A stretch of DNA of 64,000 bases. Origin: Akanthomyces muscarius (taxonomy: Eukaryota > Ascomycota > Sordariomycetes > Hypocreales > Cordycipitaceae). The position numbers were made by a program, and so were the translations under genes. The notes beneath the pieces are model-generated. The model was given only the letters and a program-made list of their open reading frames with translations, was not told the origin of the DNA and ran no database searches. How positions within the stretch are numbered: the stretch's first letter is position 1; the number at the start of each line of letters is the position of its first letter. The stretch spans positions 2,542,001 through 2,606,000 of the forward strand of contig NC_079243.1 in assembly GCF_028009165.1 (NCBI RefSeq), read 5' to 3'. Shown piece by piece: positions 11,101 through 24,126 of the stretch.

Positions 11101-14100
11101 GGCTCTTGACAGTAGTAAGCTCACGCTCCATGCGCTCCTTGGCTTGATCATTCTTGAGTCCAAAGTCGCCAGAAGCAAGCATTGTCTTGTTGAGGCCTTC
11201 AATGTGGCGGGTGAGCTTGGCACACTCATCCTCGAACCAGGCAAGACGAGACTGGGCGGCATCGAGGTCTCGCTGTAGGCTAGCTTCCCTGTCCTTGGCT
11301 GCCTTGGACGCTTGAAGTTCGCGCTTCTCTTCGGCGAGGACGCGAGCTCCCTCAATCTCTGCCTTAGCGGCACGGAGTTTGCGAATTTCGACGCGGGCTT
11401 CATCGCGCTCCTGCTCAACAACCTTGCGAGTTTCCACGTGTCTCCGCAGAGAATCTTGCTGTACGTAGAGCTCCTTTTCAATGATGATCTTTGACTCGTT
11501 GAGGTTGTCAAACTCGTCCTTGAGAGCTTGAAATTTATGTTCGCCCAGGAGCAGGACATCGTCGCGAGACTGCCGCTCACGGCTGAGATCCATCTGCGTT
11601 TGGTACAGGTCTTCTTTAAGGTCTTTGATTTGGGATTCGAGTTGTTGTCTGGTCTTGTCGGCTTGAGCATCCTGTGATAGACGTGCCTCGAGCAGGTTCT
11701 TGGCATCCTCGGACTCTCTCTCAAGCTGCGAGTGCTTGGATTTCAGGGCAACGAGCTCAGCCTGAATCTCGCGAGACTTGGTAGTAGTCTTTTCAATGTC
11801 TTCAGTCAACGCCTTCTTCTGCGCCTCAAAGCCGCGACGCTCAGACTCGAATTGTCTCTTGTCACTACGTAGCAGAGACAGCTCGCTTTCCTTGTCGCGC
11901 ACAAGATCCTCGTACTCGGTGGAAGTCTTGGAAAGCTGCGCAAGCTGCTTTTGAATGTCTTGGTTTTCTCGAACCGCACGCGCCTCCCGGATCTTTGTCG
12001 AATCGAGCTCTTTTTGCGTCTCGTGGAGCTTGACTTGCACGTCTTGGTCGACCTTGAGAAGCTTGCTCTCAAGGTCCTGCGCCTTACGGTCCTTGAGGGA
12101 CAACTGGCTTTGGAGCATTTTGATTTCGCGCTCAAGAGCCTCTTCCTGCTCTGAACGCTCAGATTGCTTTTGTGAAATATCGCTCAATGATTGCTCGAGT
12201 TCGGCAGATCTTGTTGAAAGTATCGTCTTCTCGTCCTCCAGCTTTGCGATCAAGCTAGCAGCCTGGGCAAGCTGGGTGCGATGCCTTTCAAGGTCCTCCT
12301 CGGCGCGCACCTTGGCTTCCATAATCTCATCAAGCTCATCTTCCAGGCGTTCTTGATCCTCCAGAGCACCACAAAGCTTTTCTTCGAGCTCGGCTTCTCG
12401 TTGTTGAAGTCGCTTGAAGATTTCTTCCTTGTCCAATGCAAGCGCTCGCTCACTCTCCAGAGTTTGCTGCACACGAGCAATCTCAGTAAAGCAGTTGCGG
12501 CGCTCCTCCTCAAGCTTTTGCTTATTCTCTTGCTCAAGGCGCATCTTCTCATTCAGCTGCTGAATCATGACATCTCTCTTCTTGACCTCAGAGGCAGTTC
12601 TTGTAGATCCAAGCATAGGCTTCATTTTGACGATTAGATGCCACCAAGGGTTCTCCACAAGGTCGAGATACACGTTGAAATTTCTTTGAATGATCCTGGT
12701 AGCCTCTGTTCGGAAGAGTCGCTTGTATGCCACGCGCCGCTGGACAAAGCCCCGCGCAACGGACTGGAACCGCGACATTATTTCGGTAATCAGTGCATCG
12801 CGCTGCTCTTCCAGCTCGGCCAAAACACCAGCGCGGAAGAAGACTTTGGTGAGACCAACACGGTAGAGAGCCTTATCTAGAGCGAGCTTCTCAAGCATGA
12901 TGCTAGCAGCAGTCTGACCATCCAGATGCCCCTTGGGCATGTTGGAGCAAAGAACCTCGTACCTTTGGCGAAGCTCATCGAAAGAAAGTCGGTTGGGGAA
13001 ACCAGTTCGAGCAATTCGAATACCCTCAAGCACACCATTGCATCGCAATTGATCCAGGACAAGAAGGCTGCTGAATGTTTTGGGACGCTTCTTGTGGTTG
13101 GGAAGAATACAGCGCACAAAATGAGGATGCGTAGAGTGCAGCTTGTTCATCAAGTTATGAAGCTGCTCTTTGTGACGCTGAGCAACGGTTCGGAACAAGC
13201 CCTTCTTGACACGGCTGCGAGCTCCACCAACCTCATCATCTGGGTCAGCGCAGTCAGCAAACAGTGTAGCGATATGCTTGTCGCCGGATTTCGCCAGCAG
13301 ACGGGTAATATTGTCGTTGAGAGGGTCTTTGTTTTTTTCAAGCCAGCCACTGGTGTCGTATTCAACCTCTGCCGCGTAGTGGGTAAGGATAAAGCCTGCA
13401 CCAAGTCTAGAAGGGCGGTACTTGGGAGTCTTCTTCTCCCAGAGAGAGTTGAGCTTTTCAGTGAAGGTTTTATCGGTGGCCTTGGGCATGACGCTGTCCT
13501 CATCGAGGCAAGAAAAGATACCGATGGGGTTGGAAAGCTCAATGAGATCGATTGTTGGCTGCAAGTCTCGACCGAAATCGATAAATTGCCACTCAATTTG
13601 TTCCCTGGCATACTCTTCCTGTTCGAGCACAAACATGTGGTGGTTGAAGAACTGCTGCAGCTTTTCGTTGGTATAGTTGATGCACAGCTGCTCAAAGCTG
13701 TTCTGATCAAAAATTTCGAAACCAGCAATATCGAGAACTCCGATAAAGTGCGACTCATCAGGCCCTAGACCGGAGCTGTGAAGCTGGTGGTTGATTCGAG
13801 AAACCAAGTCACCAAAGCCGCGCTCGTAGATACCCTTCGCAAGTGCATCAAGAGCGAGACGGACTTGCTCGGGGGTCTGCACCTTCTCTACCCATTCACG
13901 TCCAGCCTTCACCTTGGGATGCAAGAGACCACGAATAAAGGGCTCGGCAGGCACACCGAGAAGCTTGCAAACCTTGGCCATATTTGCTTTTGCGTCTGCA
14001 GAGAGCGAAGCCTGGTCTGCACTCCGACTCTCCTTCATGACCTCGACATTGCCGAGATGCAAAACAGCTGCAATGGTCCGCAGAATGGATGTTTGATCTT

Positions 14101-15407
14101 GCTCGGAGAAGCCCATGACTCCAAAGGCCTCCATAAGTGTTTCCCACTCATCCGTGTCTGAGACGCCGACAATGCTGTCGTTGCCGTCGCGAGTGTATGA
14201 GAAGTCGCCCGTATCGCATCCATCTAGCATGAACTCTTTCTTCATTCGGGAGTTTGCTCCCTTGAGAAGCTGGTAGAAGATATGGTAGTTGCGTTCTTGG
14301 CCGTTGATGCGAACGACTCTGGATTTTTCGAGGAGATACCAGTTGATGTGGGCACCGGTGATTGCGCCATTGCGGTTGAATTCGATTCTGATGAATTTAC
14401 CAAAACGCGACGAGTTGTGGTTTCGAACAGTCTGTGCGTTACCAAAAGCCTCAAGAATCGGGTTGGCGCGGAGGATTTGTTGCGAAAGGTTGGCATGCTG
14501 CCCTCGATTTCTGTTTGACGAGTCGGATTGAGCGACAGCTGCAAGGTATTGAATGACCTTTTTCGTGTTTTCGGTTTTACCGGCGCCCGATTCACCGGTA
14601 ACTAGAATACTTTGGTTGGAGCCTTCTTCGACTAAATGGCGAAATGCTTCGTCTGCAACAGCAAAGATGTGTGGCTTGGTGTCCTCTCGACTTCTTCCAC
14701 GATACATGTTGATGTATTCATTCGTATATATAGGCAAGGGGCAGTATGGGTTAACGGTGACCAGGAAGAGACCAGAGTATGTATAAATGAGGTCGGACTG
14801 ATATCGTATGCGGAGGTTGTGCACCACCGAGGCTTCGTTCAGATGTGTGAGCTCAGCCATGTCGTTGGCTTTGTCAAATTTTGCAGGATTGACTTTGTCA
14901 AAGCCTTCGGGATCAACTTCTCGTTGCTATTCACAATAAGCATGGGTCAGGCTGTCTGGCACTGGAGTCACTTACAGAGCCATCGTCGACCTGAACTAGG
15001 AGATTGCCGCCGGGCTTCTCCTCTACGACCCATCCTTTAACAAAAGCTTCTTCGGGATCCTTAAGCCACACATAGCGCTTGCCGGAAAAGTCGTTTTCGC
15101 CTTCGATGCCTTTGACGGTGTCGTAGCCCCGCATCATTTCCTCCGTCTTAATGAAGGCGGGAGCAAAGGTGCCAGAAGTGGGCGTACCACTTCGCGAGTC
15201 TCGTCGTCCATTTTTTATTGCCGGCGAAGTTAAAACTACCCCCAGGGGATTGCCCGAGTGAGATCGGCTATGCGAGGGGCTGGTAGGCGCCTGAGGAGAG
15301 AAGAGAGCGGACTTGGGCCGGCCGCCAGTAGCCTGCGCGGCAGCTGGAGAGTCTGTTCTCGAGAAAGGGTTTCGCCGCTGGGACGGCGCATTATTCGAAA
15401 AAGACAT
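8172..15407 (-). CDS. myo2: Class II myosin heavy chain (cytokinesis/septation)
   Basis: Three exons (15407-14976, 14926-8654, 8606-8172) give 2379 aa, typical of filamentous-fungal myosin II (MyoB/Myo2). After a 100-residue Ser/Pro-rich head comes an SH3-like N-terminal domain (KRYVWLKDPEEAFVKGWVVE). The motor domain follows: P-loop GESGAGKT at about residue 253, switch I NHNSSRFGK, switch II DIAGFEIF and actin-binding RCILPNHKK. Next is an IQ neck (about 860-900), then an almost uninterrupted coiled-coil rod from about 915 to 2330. The tail ends in a short non-helical segment with SGGSLRRGSSIRSR, a likely phospho-regulated stretch. The two introns (14927-14975, 8607-8653) have good GT..CTAAC..AG or equivalent signals. 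It would power the contractile actomyosin ring. The gene is intact and divergent from the next gene. Confidence 0.95.
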
Positions 15408-16074
15408 TTCGTCGTCGCATTTGAAATAACCGCTGTTGATGCACTCGAAATCAGATCATGGACGCGTATCAACAAGCGCGTCACTGAGTTTGCTGAGCCT
15501 TTGGATAGGTCCTAGAGCGGTACTGCGAAGAAAAGGTACAAAGGAGATGAAGGGAAAAAAGAAACGAAGTCAGCGCACAAAGACAGTGTCGTCAATTGTC
15601 GTGTTGATAATGGCAAAGACAGCGCGTTTGTGTCCTCGAGGCCGTCCAATGGCTTGATCGGCGCGCCCATTGAGAGGCTCGTTGCCCAGGCAAAACCCCA
15701 CCGAAGTAAACAATGAGGCTCACGTGACCTGACGTTATTCAGCGGTCAATTACAGGTGACAAAGGCGCTAGTCCCGATTTGCATTGGCTGCGCCTAGCAC
15801 TCTTCCCACTGCGACCAGATGCCCAATTTCCTTAAAATCTCCATATTCTCAGCCGTTGTGTGCGACCGCGTTCTATATGCGCGTTGGGGCAAGAAATACG
15901 ACTTCTAAGCAAGCTGTGTAACTGATACTACTAAGGCAGTAGCCGCATTGTCTCCCTACGTGCGACCACAGACTGAGGTTACCCCTGGTGCCTCGAAGCC
16001 ACTGCTCTTGCCTATGACGCTAGGGAATTGAGATAACGCCAGCTTTGAGGTTTGAATCGCCTCTGCGTAACTAG
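15408..16074. promoter_or_regulatory. Divergent promoter region between myosin II and zf-C3H1 gene
   Basis: The 667-nt gap lies between two divergent start codons, so it must contain both promoters. It includes a CACGTG E-box at 15721-15726, closely followed by a CRE-like TGACGTTA at 15730-15737. Binding is inference only. Confidence 0.45.
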
Positions 16075-19063
16075 ATGGCGCAGCCGGGTTACAGCTCCGG
16101 CCATGGGCCAATCACTCTGACTTCAGAGGTAAACGCATTTGCTGGAGCCGGTTCGGCAGACAAAGGCGCAAACCATACGGACGCGACCCAGAACTCGTTT
16201 GACCACAATAGGCGGACAATTCCGGGTCTTGGGCTGGGATTTTTTGGAAGAGCAGATAGCTCAGCAGCAAAACAGAATGGTGCGCCTGCGAGTCAAAAAC
16301 CAAAACGCGCAAACACAAACGTCGGCGACTCGGCAGAAGAGGGAGAGATAACCGCAGACGAATTCGAGGATTTGTACGAATCGCAACAGCCGGTGCATAT
16401 CGCTCAGCAGGAGCAGCCTCCCCCAGAAATCGATACAAGCTACGTCGAGATGAGCGATGAGGAGCGTGAACGTTCCGGCTCGTACTCCCCCTTTCTTGAG
16501 GCTGGGGAGATGGACGTTTCACCATCTGACCCTGTGCAAATGCCCACCCGCGACCGAGATACACTCACCGTTCACAGCGCGGCGGCGGTACAAAAGAGAC
16601 CCATCGACGTGATTGCGGAAGCCAAAATTAAAGCGAAAGACGCCATATTACGGTTACAAGCTGCCAATATTCGCTATCAGGATTACGTCGATGAAGGGAT
16701 TGACAAAACTGTCCTGGATCAGCTTTTTGGTGACTTGGGGCTTGAAAAGTCTTCAAAGAAGCCGACACCTGCACCTCCTGCCACGACTCACACGCATTCC
16801 AACCAGACGAGCACCGCCGCTTCGACCGCGACAACAGTGGCGGACGCATCTGCCGACAAATCAGAGTCCCGCAAAGACCGCATCGCACGGCTTCTTGCTG
16901 CTAAAGGATCGAAAGCTACAAAGTCCGGGGAAGCAACTGTGATCGGCAAAGTAGCCAAGCCCCTGAACATGAAAGTAAATTCGGAGAAGTCTAAGCTTTT
17001 ACAACAAAAGATGGAGGCACTGCTTAAGGCTCGCGAAGAGAAGCAAAAGGAGCTTGAGCGACAAACAGCAATAGCAGCCTCGGGACCTGTGTCTAATGGA
17101 GAGAGCTCTTTTGGCCTTGGCCATGGAGCTCCTCCTGTCGAGCTGTCTTCAGCTTTACAGGTGGTAGCAAGTGACCAGACTGCTAAAGCAACAATATCGG
17201 AGCCGTTGACCTCTGCCTCCTCTCCCGCCAAAGCTCTAGCTACGTCAAACAGCGGAACCGGCAGCGCTTCGGAAGGTCCCTTTCAGAAGCCTTTCGGACC
17301 AACGCGGCCTTTTCTCATTGACGTCAGCGACGACGACGACGATATTGATATGGATATGGAGTCTCCGGAGCAGCGTATGTCTGCGCCTCATGCACCCAAC
17401 AGCCCTGGCAAAAGGCAACTGCAGGCGCCTTCAATTGGTCAAAGCCCCGGATTGCCAAACAAGCCACCGGCGAGCCGTCATGACTTGGAGAACATGAACA
17501 AGAAGATCGAGGCAATGAAGCGGAAAATTGCAGCGGCAGAGGCAAAGAAAAGACTCAAGTTGTCTGCGCCGGCCTCCCCGGCAGCTTCACCACGACCTAG
17601 GGCATACGACATATATGAAGCAAAATCGAGCTCTCCAGATATTTCTGGTATGATCCATGATGCTGCCTCCCATCGACTGCCAAAAGTAGCGGAGGCGAGA
17701 TTGGCATCTCCTGGGTCGCCGAAAATTGATCGTTCCCGCGCTGCAAGTGAGCGACTTCCCATGCTTGAATCGCGACGGAGAGAACAATTACTGAGGCTGA
17801 AGGCACTTCAGTCGCAAGTGGCGAACATTGAGAGAGAACTCAAAGAAGGCCTCGAGGAAGAGCAAAAACTGCGGGAAGACTTGGACTACATCTCTGATGA
17901 TGACATTGCTATCTCTGCAGTTCCTGACTCGGTTGCTCTTCGAGCAGTCCCAGATCATATTGACACTGAACCCGTTGCAAGTGCGGATATGTCCGGGCAA
18001 GGGCTTGCGAATCCTATCGACATGCTCAGCTCCGATCATATTGCTACAGAGTCAAGTTCGCGATCGAGCCCGGAGCCTGTTGCAGGGAATGCAGTTCCTT
18101 TCGCCCGATCCAACCGACCTGGAATGCAGTCTGAGGCCTCCCAAAAAGGGCATCCTGTGGTCATTGGAGTAGCGACAGCATCAACAATTGATGCAGATGT
18201 TGCCATGGAAGAGGCTACTAGCAGCGGAGAGGAAGCTGACGATGACTCTGACGGCTACGAGCCGGCTGAGGCCAGCCCATTTCAAACGCACCATTCCTCG
18301 CCCAATGTGAAGACGTCTGATGGCGCACCTGAGCTTACTGATAGCGACCCAGCTGTGGCAGCCCTTAGTGCCGAGTTATTATCTGCAGGACGACAAGATT
18401 CTGCTCCCGTTGCGGAGCAAGAGAGAGAAGTAGTGCCTGCCTCTCACCATGGTGAGTGACTCATACTAATTTTATTGTCATTAGGTGCGAGAGAACGTGC
18501 TCGAGGACACAGATGCTGCTTCTGTGCAGCCGAGTTACCTGGCATATGATTCTCCTCTGCGATACTTCCATTCGTTTCGCTTCCACCCAGATTTCAGTAA
18601 AGTTGTTGCCGGCGGCTTGCGGTCTGTTACGTTCAGTAACAAGATCGACGCTAAGCTGCCGCTCTGCCCAGACGAACTGGCAGGCAACACATGCCCTCGG
18701 GGAAAGAACTGTCACTTTCAGCATTTTGCGGAAATGAATGCGCCCGGTACGTTTTCGCTCACTCTGTCCGGCGGAACTGTGTAGCGACGTCGACAAGGCT
18801 AGCCAGGCATGGCGATGCAAAAAGAACTGACAAGAATTGCTATGATCCTAGACGACCAAATCCTGCTGCAGCTGGGAGCGTACACGAACTGCGAAGAATC
18901 GAGAAAGCAAGAGTACATCCAGGGCCTCCGGGAACTGCTCACCGACTACCGAAACCGCAAGGTGAAAGATTTTAAGACAATCAGCCAAGGGATTATAGAG
19001 TATCGAGCCAGGTTCCACGGCGATGCCAGTAAGGTTCTCCCCCTGGGCACATTATCGCTCTGA
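16075..19063 (+). CDS. zf-C3H1-type zinc-finger protein, probable nuclear RNA-surveillance factor
   Basis: The long first exon (16075 to about 18451) encodes a Ser/Pro-rich, mostly disordered protein. It has acidic patches (DDDDDIDMDMESPE, near residue 420) and two coiled-coil segments (about residues 465-500 and 562-605). Exon 2 carries the conserved block LRYFHSFRFHPDF and a putative finger C-x8-C-x5-C-x3-H (CPDELAGNTCPRGKNCHFQH), the signature of the fungal zf-C3H1 family to which fission-yeast Red1 belongs. Exon 3 (18807-19063) is helical and ends at 19063. Total length is about 960 aa. The first intron is ambiguous: donor 18452 with acceptor 18491 gives 962 aa, and donor 18430 with acceptor 18484 gives 957 aa. 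The best-looking pair (18452/18484) shifts the frame. A role in nuclear RNA elimination is by family analogy only. Confidence 0.8.
18747..18806 (+). other. Intron in the zf-C3H1 gene
   Basis: The donor GTACGT and acceptor CCAG join a Gly codon (phase 1) between the zinc finger and the helical C-terminal exon. The sequence contains an in-frame TAG at the donor-side reading, so splicing is required to reach the C-terminus. Confidence 0.8.
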
Positions 19064-19822
19064 GGCAAGCACCGAAGCCCACTTGCCACCCCCGCCCCTC
19101 CAAACCACCCGTAGAGTCTTCTGTGTCTGGACAGCAGAAGATGTCCAAGCTGGAACAGGAAGATGTCCAGATGTAACTATGACCAGCATTGCGAGGCGTT
19201 TTCGGCGCCACAACAGATTTTGTGCTCTATTTCTTAACTGTGGACGACGATTTATATACGATACGATACCCATCATCTGCTTTGATGCAATTTCCCCCCT
19301 TTGGACCTTTTTCATCTCTGCATTTAACAATACCTTACCCTGTCACCTTATGGGACTCTGGAAGTATTTCTGGTTGAGTGAAATTCGAGGAGAAAGAAAG
19401 AAAGATCAGCCCGCGTGCTGCGAAAACAAAATTCGTTGCTACCCAGAAACAGAAAAAGAACCAGGAGAATTCTTTTTCTGTAAAGAGTAACCAGAAAGAG
19501 GAAGAATATGAGGAAAATTGGTGACCAAGGAGGGGGAGAGAGAGAGAGAGGCGTAAATATGCTCTTTACATAAGCGTGGCCGCGTCGGCGGCGAAACGTA
19601 TAGTATGAGACTGATTTGTTGCATCAATTTAAACAAAACTTGCAAGAATCTCTGGTGACTAAAAACTACATTTCCAATTGAGAATGCTGCGTATCGGGGT
19701 ATAAGGAGGCTAGCTAATACAAGGCTTTTATACAAACTGCTTTGCAATGCATGCGCAAAGTTTCTTTGTTCCTACGCGGCTGGATTCGGAAAGCAACAGA
19801 ATACATCCGCCGACGGCATCTC
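19064..19822. other. Convergent intergenic region
   Basis: 3' flanks of the zf-C3H1 gene (plus) and the lipase (minus). It contains a GA-rich microsatellite (about 19537-19553, GAGAGAGAG) and no recognisable gene. Confidence 0.45.
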
Positions 19823-21801
19823 CTAGCGACGCTTCTTCAGCGTCTTCGTCTCAGTTCTCTTCTCCTCGCCCGAGGAAGAGATCACATCGGCACGCTCTAC
19901 GCCACTCGTATCGGCCACGACGCCGCCGACGGCGTTGGCCTGGCCAGGACTTATCCCGCGACCGTCGCGCATTACGGAAACGTGGAGACCCGTGAGCGAA
20001 GGCTCGCGGCGGACACCGACGCCGCGGAGCTTGTCAGAGCTGGGAGATGGCGCAGCGGTGTCTGTCTCGGCCTTCTTGGTGGATGTTGTAGGCTCCAGCT
20101 TGCCGTCATTGAAGTGGACTGTGGGTGGGCTACCGACGGTGGCGGCGCGGGAGCGGACAGCCGGCTCGCGGGCAATGTGCGGCTGTGGAATGGGAAGGTG
20201 GTCATGAACCTTCCTGCCTAGTGCGGAGGTGTCACTATCCGTGGAGCTAGTGGCGTTGACAAGGAGGCCAGAGCCCATGAGGCTCTCGGAGCGAACAACA
20301 TGGTACCGATCGTACTCCTCCACAGTGTGCTCGGCGTCGGTGAAGCTGTCGAGCGCATCAAACACGTGCGGGAAGACCTGCACGTCGACATCGCGAGCCC
20401 AAAGGAAATCGAGATGTTCGTAGTGAGGAATCTCTGTAGCGACAGTCTGAGGGGGTAGCTCGCGTAGCATGCTGTTGATGTCGACGAGGGAGTCACTACC
20501 GCCGTAGACGAGGACGACAGGCGTGTGGATGTTGCGAGTCGGGTACTTGGCCACCTTGGAGAACTTGCGCTTAGAAGTGACACTGATGGGCTGATGTACA
20601 TCGTCGTCGTAGAGCTGGAATGAACTATTGCGAATTATTTGGAACCAGTGGACGACAGACTTGGTGCTCGTGAAGGAGTACAGGTGAGGGTAGGCGGCGA
20701 GCTTCTGGCTGGCGGAAATATTGAGAGTCTTCCAGTTGAAGAGGAACGATAGACCCATGTCGATGGAACGAGCAAAGAGAGGCGGATACATGATTGACTC
20801 CCAGGTGGTAGCAGAGCTCAAGATGGAGCGACGGCCAAACATGAGGTAGAGTGCTGAAGGTGAGGCTTTCATGAGGGAGTCGACGATACCGTTGGACAAG
20901 CCAGCAGGGGCCATGGCTGGGGCGAGAGCGATGAAGACGTTTACTTGATGGTTGAGCTTTGGGTGAATGGCCAGCGTAGCAAAGGCTTGGGCCGTGCCCT
21001 GAGAAAAGCCAATGTACGAAAGGCTCTTTTGCTGTGTGCTTTCCAGGATATATTCAATGCTATCGGGAATATCATGGAAGGCAAATTCGTCAATGGAAAA
21101 GTCCCAGAAGCGAGTCGAGTTGGGCGAGCTGTGAATTGATTTTTTGGAGTACTTGTTACCGCGATTATTGCCAAACTGCTCCTGTTAGTGATGCCTCCGC
21201 CGGAAGGGGAGAATGAGCTTACCCAAACATCGAAGCCCTGCTCAACAAGCTCAAAGGCTAAGCATCGTTTCTCGTCAGTCTGGCAGACCCAGACTTCCGA
21301 GTTCATGAGCAAGCCGTGATGCATGTAGATGACTCTTTTCCTCGTGGAGTTGGGACCCGAGTTGACCCGTTGACCTTCCTCACCGCGTCTCCATTGAAGG
21401 CGATGAAGGCCGAGCAGATAGCCATCCTTGGTTTGCACAATGTGCTCCTCCGCTTCGTAGCCCCAGAACCGACACAACTCGACAAAGTCGGCGGCGTCCC
21501 GAACGGAATCAGAGATGCCTGGGACAGATCAGTTTGCGAGGAGATGAGAAGAAGCGGCAGTCGACTTACATTTGGTCTTGCGGTGAACGCGCTTGTCCTC
21601 GGCGGAGGAAAACCGAAGAAAGAGTCGGCGTGACGCACGGTATAGATAGGCGACGAGAAATGAAGCTGCTCTATGTTAGTCACATCCATCTTTGCGCTTG
21701 TTGGGTAAGCGATGCGGCTTACGTAGTGCTAGGGTGCAGATGCGAATAATGGCCTCGAGGAACACGAAGAAGAAGGAACCTATGAGAGCTATGTACTCCA
21801 T
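19823..21801 (-). CDS. Membrane-anchored acid lipase / steryl ester hydrolase (Tgl1/Yeh family)
   Basis: Four exons: 21801-21723, 21668-21570, 21518-21223 and 21175-19823, about 608 aa. An N-terminal hydrophobic segment (YIALIGSFFFVFLEAII) and a second (SFLVAYLY) suggest anchoring in the ER or lipid-droplet membrane. The AB-hydrolase lipase region includes the lid-domain block VIYMHHGLLMNSEVWV, LGNNRGN-like FGNNRGNKYSKKS, and the nucleophile elbow GFSQG (Ser). The Asp is in VYGGSDSLVD and the His in HYEHLDFLW, so the triad looks complete. The C-terminal 140 residues are disordered and Ser/Thr-rich. Substrate (steryl esters versus triacylglycerol) is inferred from the family. The first and third introns need a downstream AG to hold the frame. 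A small 5' leader intron (21803-21848) is likely. Confidence 0.87.
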
Positions 21802-22349
21802 ACTGTAACACGAGTTGTTAGCTACATAAGTTGTGTGACTGCGCTCACGCGATGCGCGATGGTGTGTCCAACGTACGGATGGAGGCGTCCAATAAAAGGA
21901 ACAGCCATTGTGATGCGAATATTCGAAGGATCAGGATCAAGAAGTAATGATTGGTGACATGGCCAGTGCTATTAGGGATCGAGACATTAGGGATCAAAGG
22001 TGATAAAGAAGGAAAGTCTAGTGGCGCATCGTTAGGTTGTACGGCAAACCAGAATGTCGTAGTGGGTAGAAAGAATGATGTCACAAGCATGTGAAGGCGC
22101 AACGCAATCGATGAGACGCGGCGCCGAGCGGACAGCCGTCAGGTGGAAGAGTAAGTGTGGCTGTGGCTGGTTTAGGCTTAGTGTGGCCATCACAGTGCGG
22201 CTCAATCAAGTTGAAAGTGGCTGACGATTCCGGCCAATCAGCTCTCGGCGAAACTTGTCCATCGTACCAGCAGCTGTTCAATTCCGCATTCTAGCTCGAC
22301 AGCTCTACTTTTTTTTAGACAAACAGCGCGAAGGACCCCCAATTTCACA
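21802..22349. promoter_or_regulatory. Divergent promoter between lipase and pet191
   Basis: The 548-nt spacer contains the start regions of both genes. On the minus strand a short open segment beginning at ATG 21908 (about 20 codons) ends at a good GTGAGC donor, and an acceptor TTACAG lies 2 nt before the lipase ATG at 21801. Joining these does not keep the lipase frame, so I read it as a spliced leader with a possible uORF. Confidence 0.4.
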
Positions 22350-22858
22350 ATGCCCAGCTCGTGTCAAGAATTGCGTACGTCTTGCAGCAACTCAGCGTTT
22401 CATCCCACGCTCTGGTCTGCCTCGATGCCGCTCTCTCCCTCCCCCGCTAACCGAACTGGACAGGCGACGCGCTGGCCCAGTGCCTCCAGGAATCCGACTG
22501 CGTCATGGTGCAGCGCAACCGCGCGGCCGACTGCCTCCGCGAGCCGCTCTCGTCGACGCTCCCGACAAAGTGCCAGCAGCTGAAGAAAGGCTTTGGCGAC
22601 TGCAAGCGCGGCATGGTGGACATGCGCAAGCGGTTCCGCGGCAACATGCCCGTGGCGTACCAGAGCGAATCGGCCAACGGCCCGCGGCCGGCCGCCGACG
22701 GGGACAAGGGCTACCAGCTGTACGCCGGCTCGTCGGCGTTTAGCGGCGCGGTCAAGGAGACGAGCGGCAACGAGCCGATTGCGCCGGACTGGCGGGACAT
22801 CGAGAACGAGCGGTACAGGGCCGAGCAGGCGGCGATTGCGGCGGCGAATCAAAAGTAG
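22350..22858 (+). CDS. pet191: Cytochrome c oxidase assembly protein Pet191 (COA5)
   Basis: Two exons (22350-22374, 22464-22858) encode 139 aa. It is a mitochondrial intermembrane-space twin-CX9C-type protein needed for complex IV assembly. The first exon supplies MPSSCQEL and the second continues ALAQCLQESDCV. Cysteines follow the Pet191 pattern (SC, QC, DC, DC, KC, DC), with KKGFGDCKRGMVDMRKRFRGN as the family block. The fungal C-terminal extension (about residues 75-139) has a conserved-looking end, APDWRDIENERYRAEQ. The phase-1 intron splits an Arg codon. There is no cleavable presequence, as expected for import through Mia40. Confidence 0.92.
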
Positions 22859-24126
22859 TGGGCCGTGTGTATGGTATGGGGAGTGTACGATTTACCTTTG
22901 GCACCGTATATACAATGATTTGGGATACGGCATTGCAGCTAGGCGTTTGGGAAACTTTTATTTGTGTACTGTATCGACGCTGTACGAAGGAAGATGGTGC
23001 TGGTGGTTGCCTTGATCCGAAGAATCAAGCAATTACCTGCGTGTACACTATAGTATTTCTGTCTGAAATCAATGTTCGAAACTTTGCATGTTGAATCGCC
23101 TACCGTGATGGCAATACTCGGTTGTTTGGTCAGGACTGTTGCATCCGTGGTAGAGAACCAAGGATTTAATTCAGAACTATATTTGCTGGGAAGCTCAACT
23201 GAGCATGGTAGCTATCAGTGCAAAATTAGTTTGAAAGGAGCAGAGGAGTAAGGGGAATTTTGTGCTAGTAAGACTGACACGGCATATTATGACGCCTCCC
23301 CACTGCAGAGTCTGCACCAACCCGGCTTGGTGCTATTTAGACGTGTGAGTTATGCTCGAATAGTAGCCATTCATTGACTCAAGGTGAGCAACCCGCCGCC
23401 GGGTCAAATCCCTTGAATCTTCTCACGGAACAAACTTTGCTCGGGCCGTCAGCCGCCTGACATGCAGTTGGTCCGAGACATTACCCGCACGGCAGTACAT
23501 TGTGCGAGCACACGATCTCATTACTACTGATGGTTACTGGTGCGATGCGCTCGCTCTCACTTTGCGCAAGTATTGAACCTAATTTCCGTCAATAAAATCT
23601 GCTAGAAATGGCACGCGCCGATGAATGGCAATCCTGTTGGCTGATGCAGGGTCGTTGGCTGCGCTAAGCCCTGCTAAATACCGAAGTCACCCCGCTGGCG
23701 ACTTGTCTCGAGCCCGTTAGCCTCCACGTAAGGACGGAAAGTCGCTGGAACTCGCCGAAAGGCCGCTAAAAGGGCCGCTAAAAACAAGGGCCCTGAAAGG
23801 TTATTCGTGCCTGCCCGAAGCTCATCTGCGCGACTGCCCAACGCGGAAACAGAAACCCTCAAGGTCATCTCGCCTTGGTCTTGGCGTACGTCGGTCGACC
23901 CTTCATTTTTTCCGGCCTCGTCAGCTGCCCATGTTTACTCTCTGCAACACATATTCTTTCTGCAGCGCACAGGGCCCGCGGCATCCCATAGTCCTTTTGG
24001 CTCTTTCAATATCATCGTCGCTTTGCATTTACAAACACCGCGTCTTGGCTTTGCTTGCTCCGACTACTCATCTCTCGGTCCTCTAGCCGTGATCGACCCC
24101 TAGCGTCAGGCACGCAAGCTGCCACC
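22859..24126. other. Intergenic region, pet191 to ppn2
   Basis: About 1.27 kb, no gene recognised. Near 23761-23785 a short tandem GGCCGCTAAAA occurs twice. The last few hundred bases are CT-rich, as expected for a fungal promoter before 24127. Confidence 0.45.

Noticed and set aside
21849..21908. Extra N-terminal coding exon for the lipase starting at 21908
   Set aside because: Its donor and the acceptor at 21803 are good, but joining them puts the lipase membrane segment out of frame, so it is treated as a leader/uORF.
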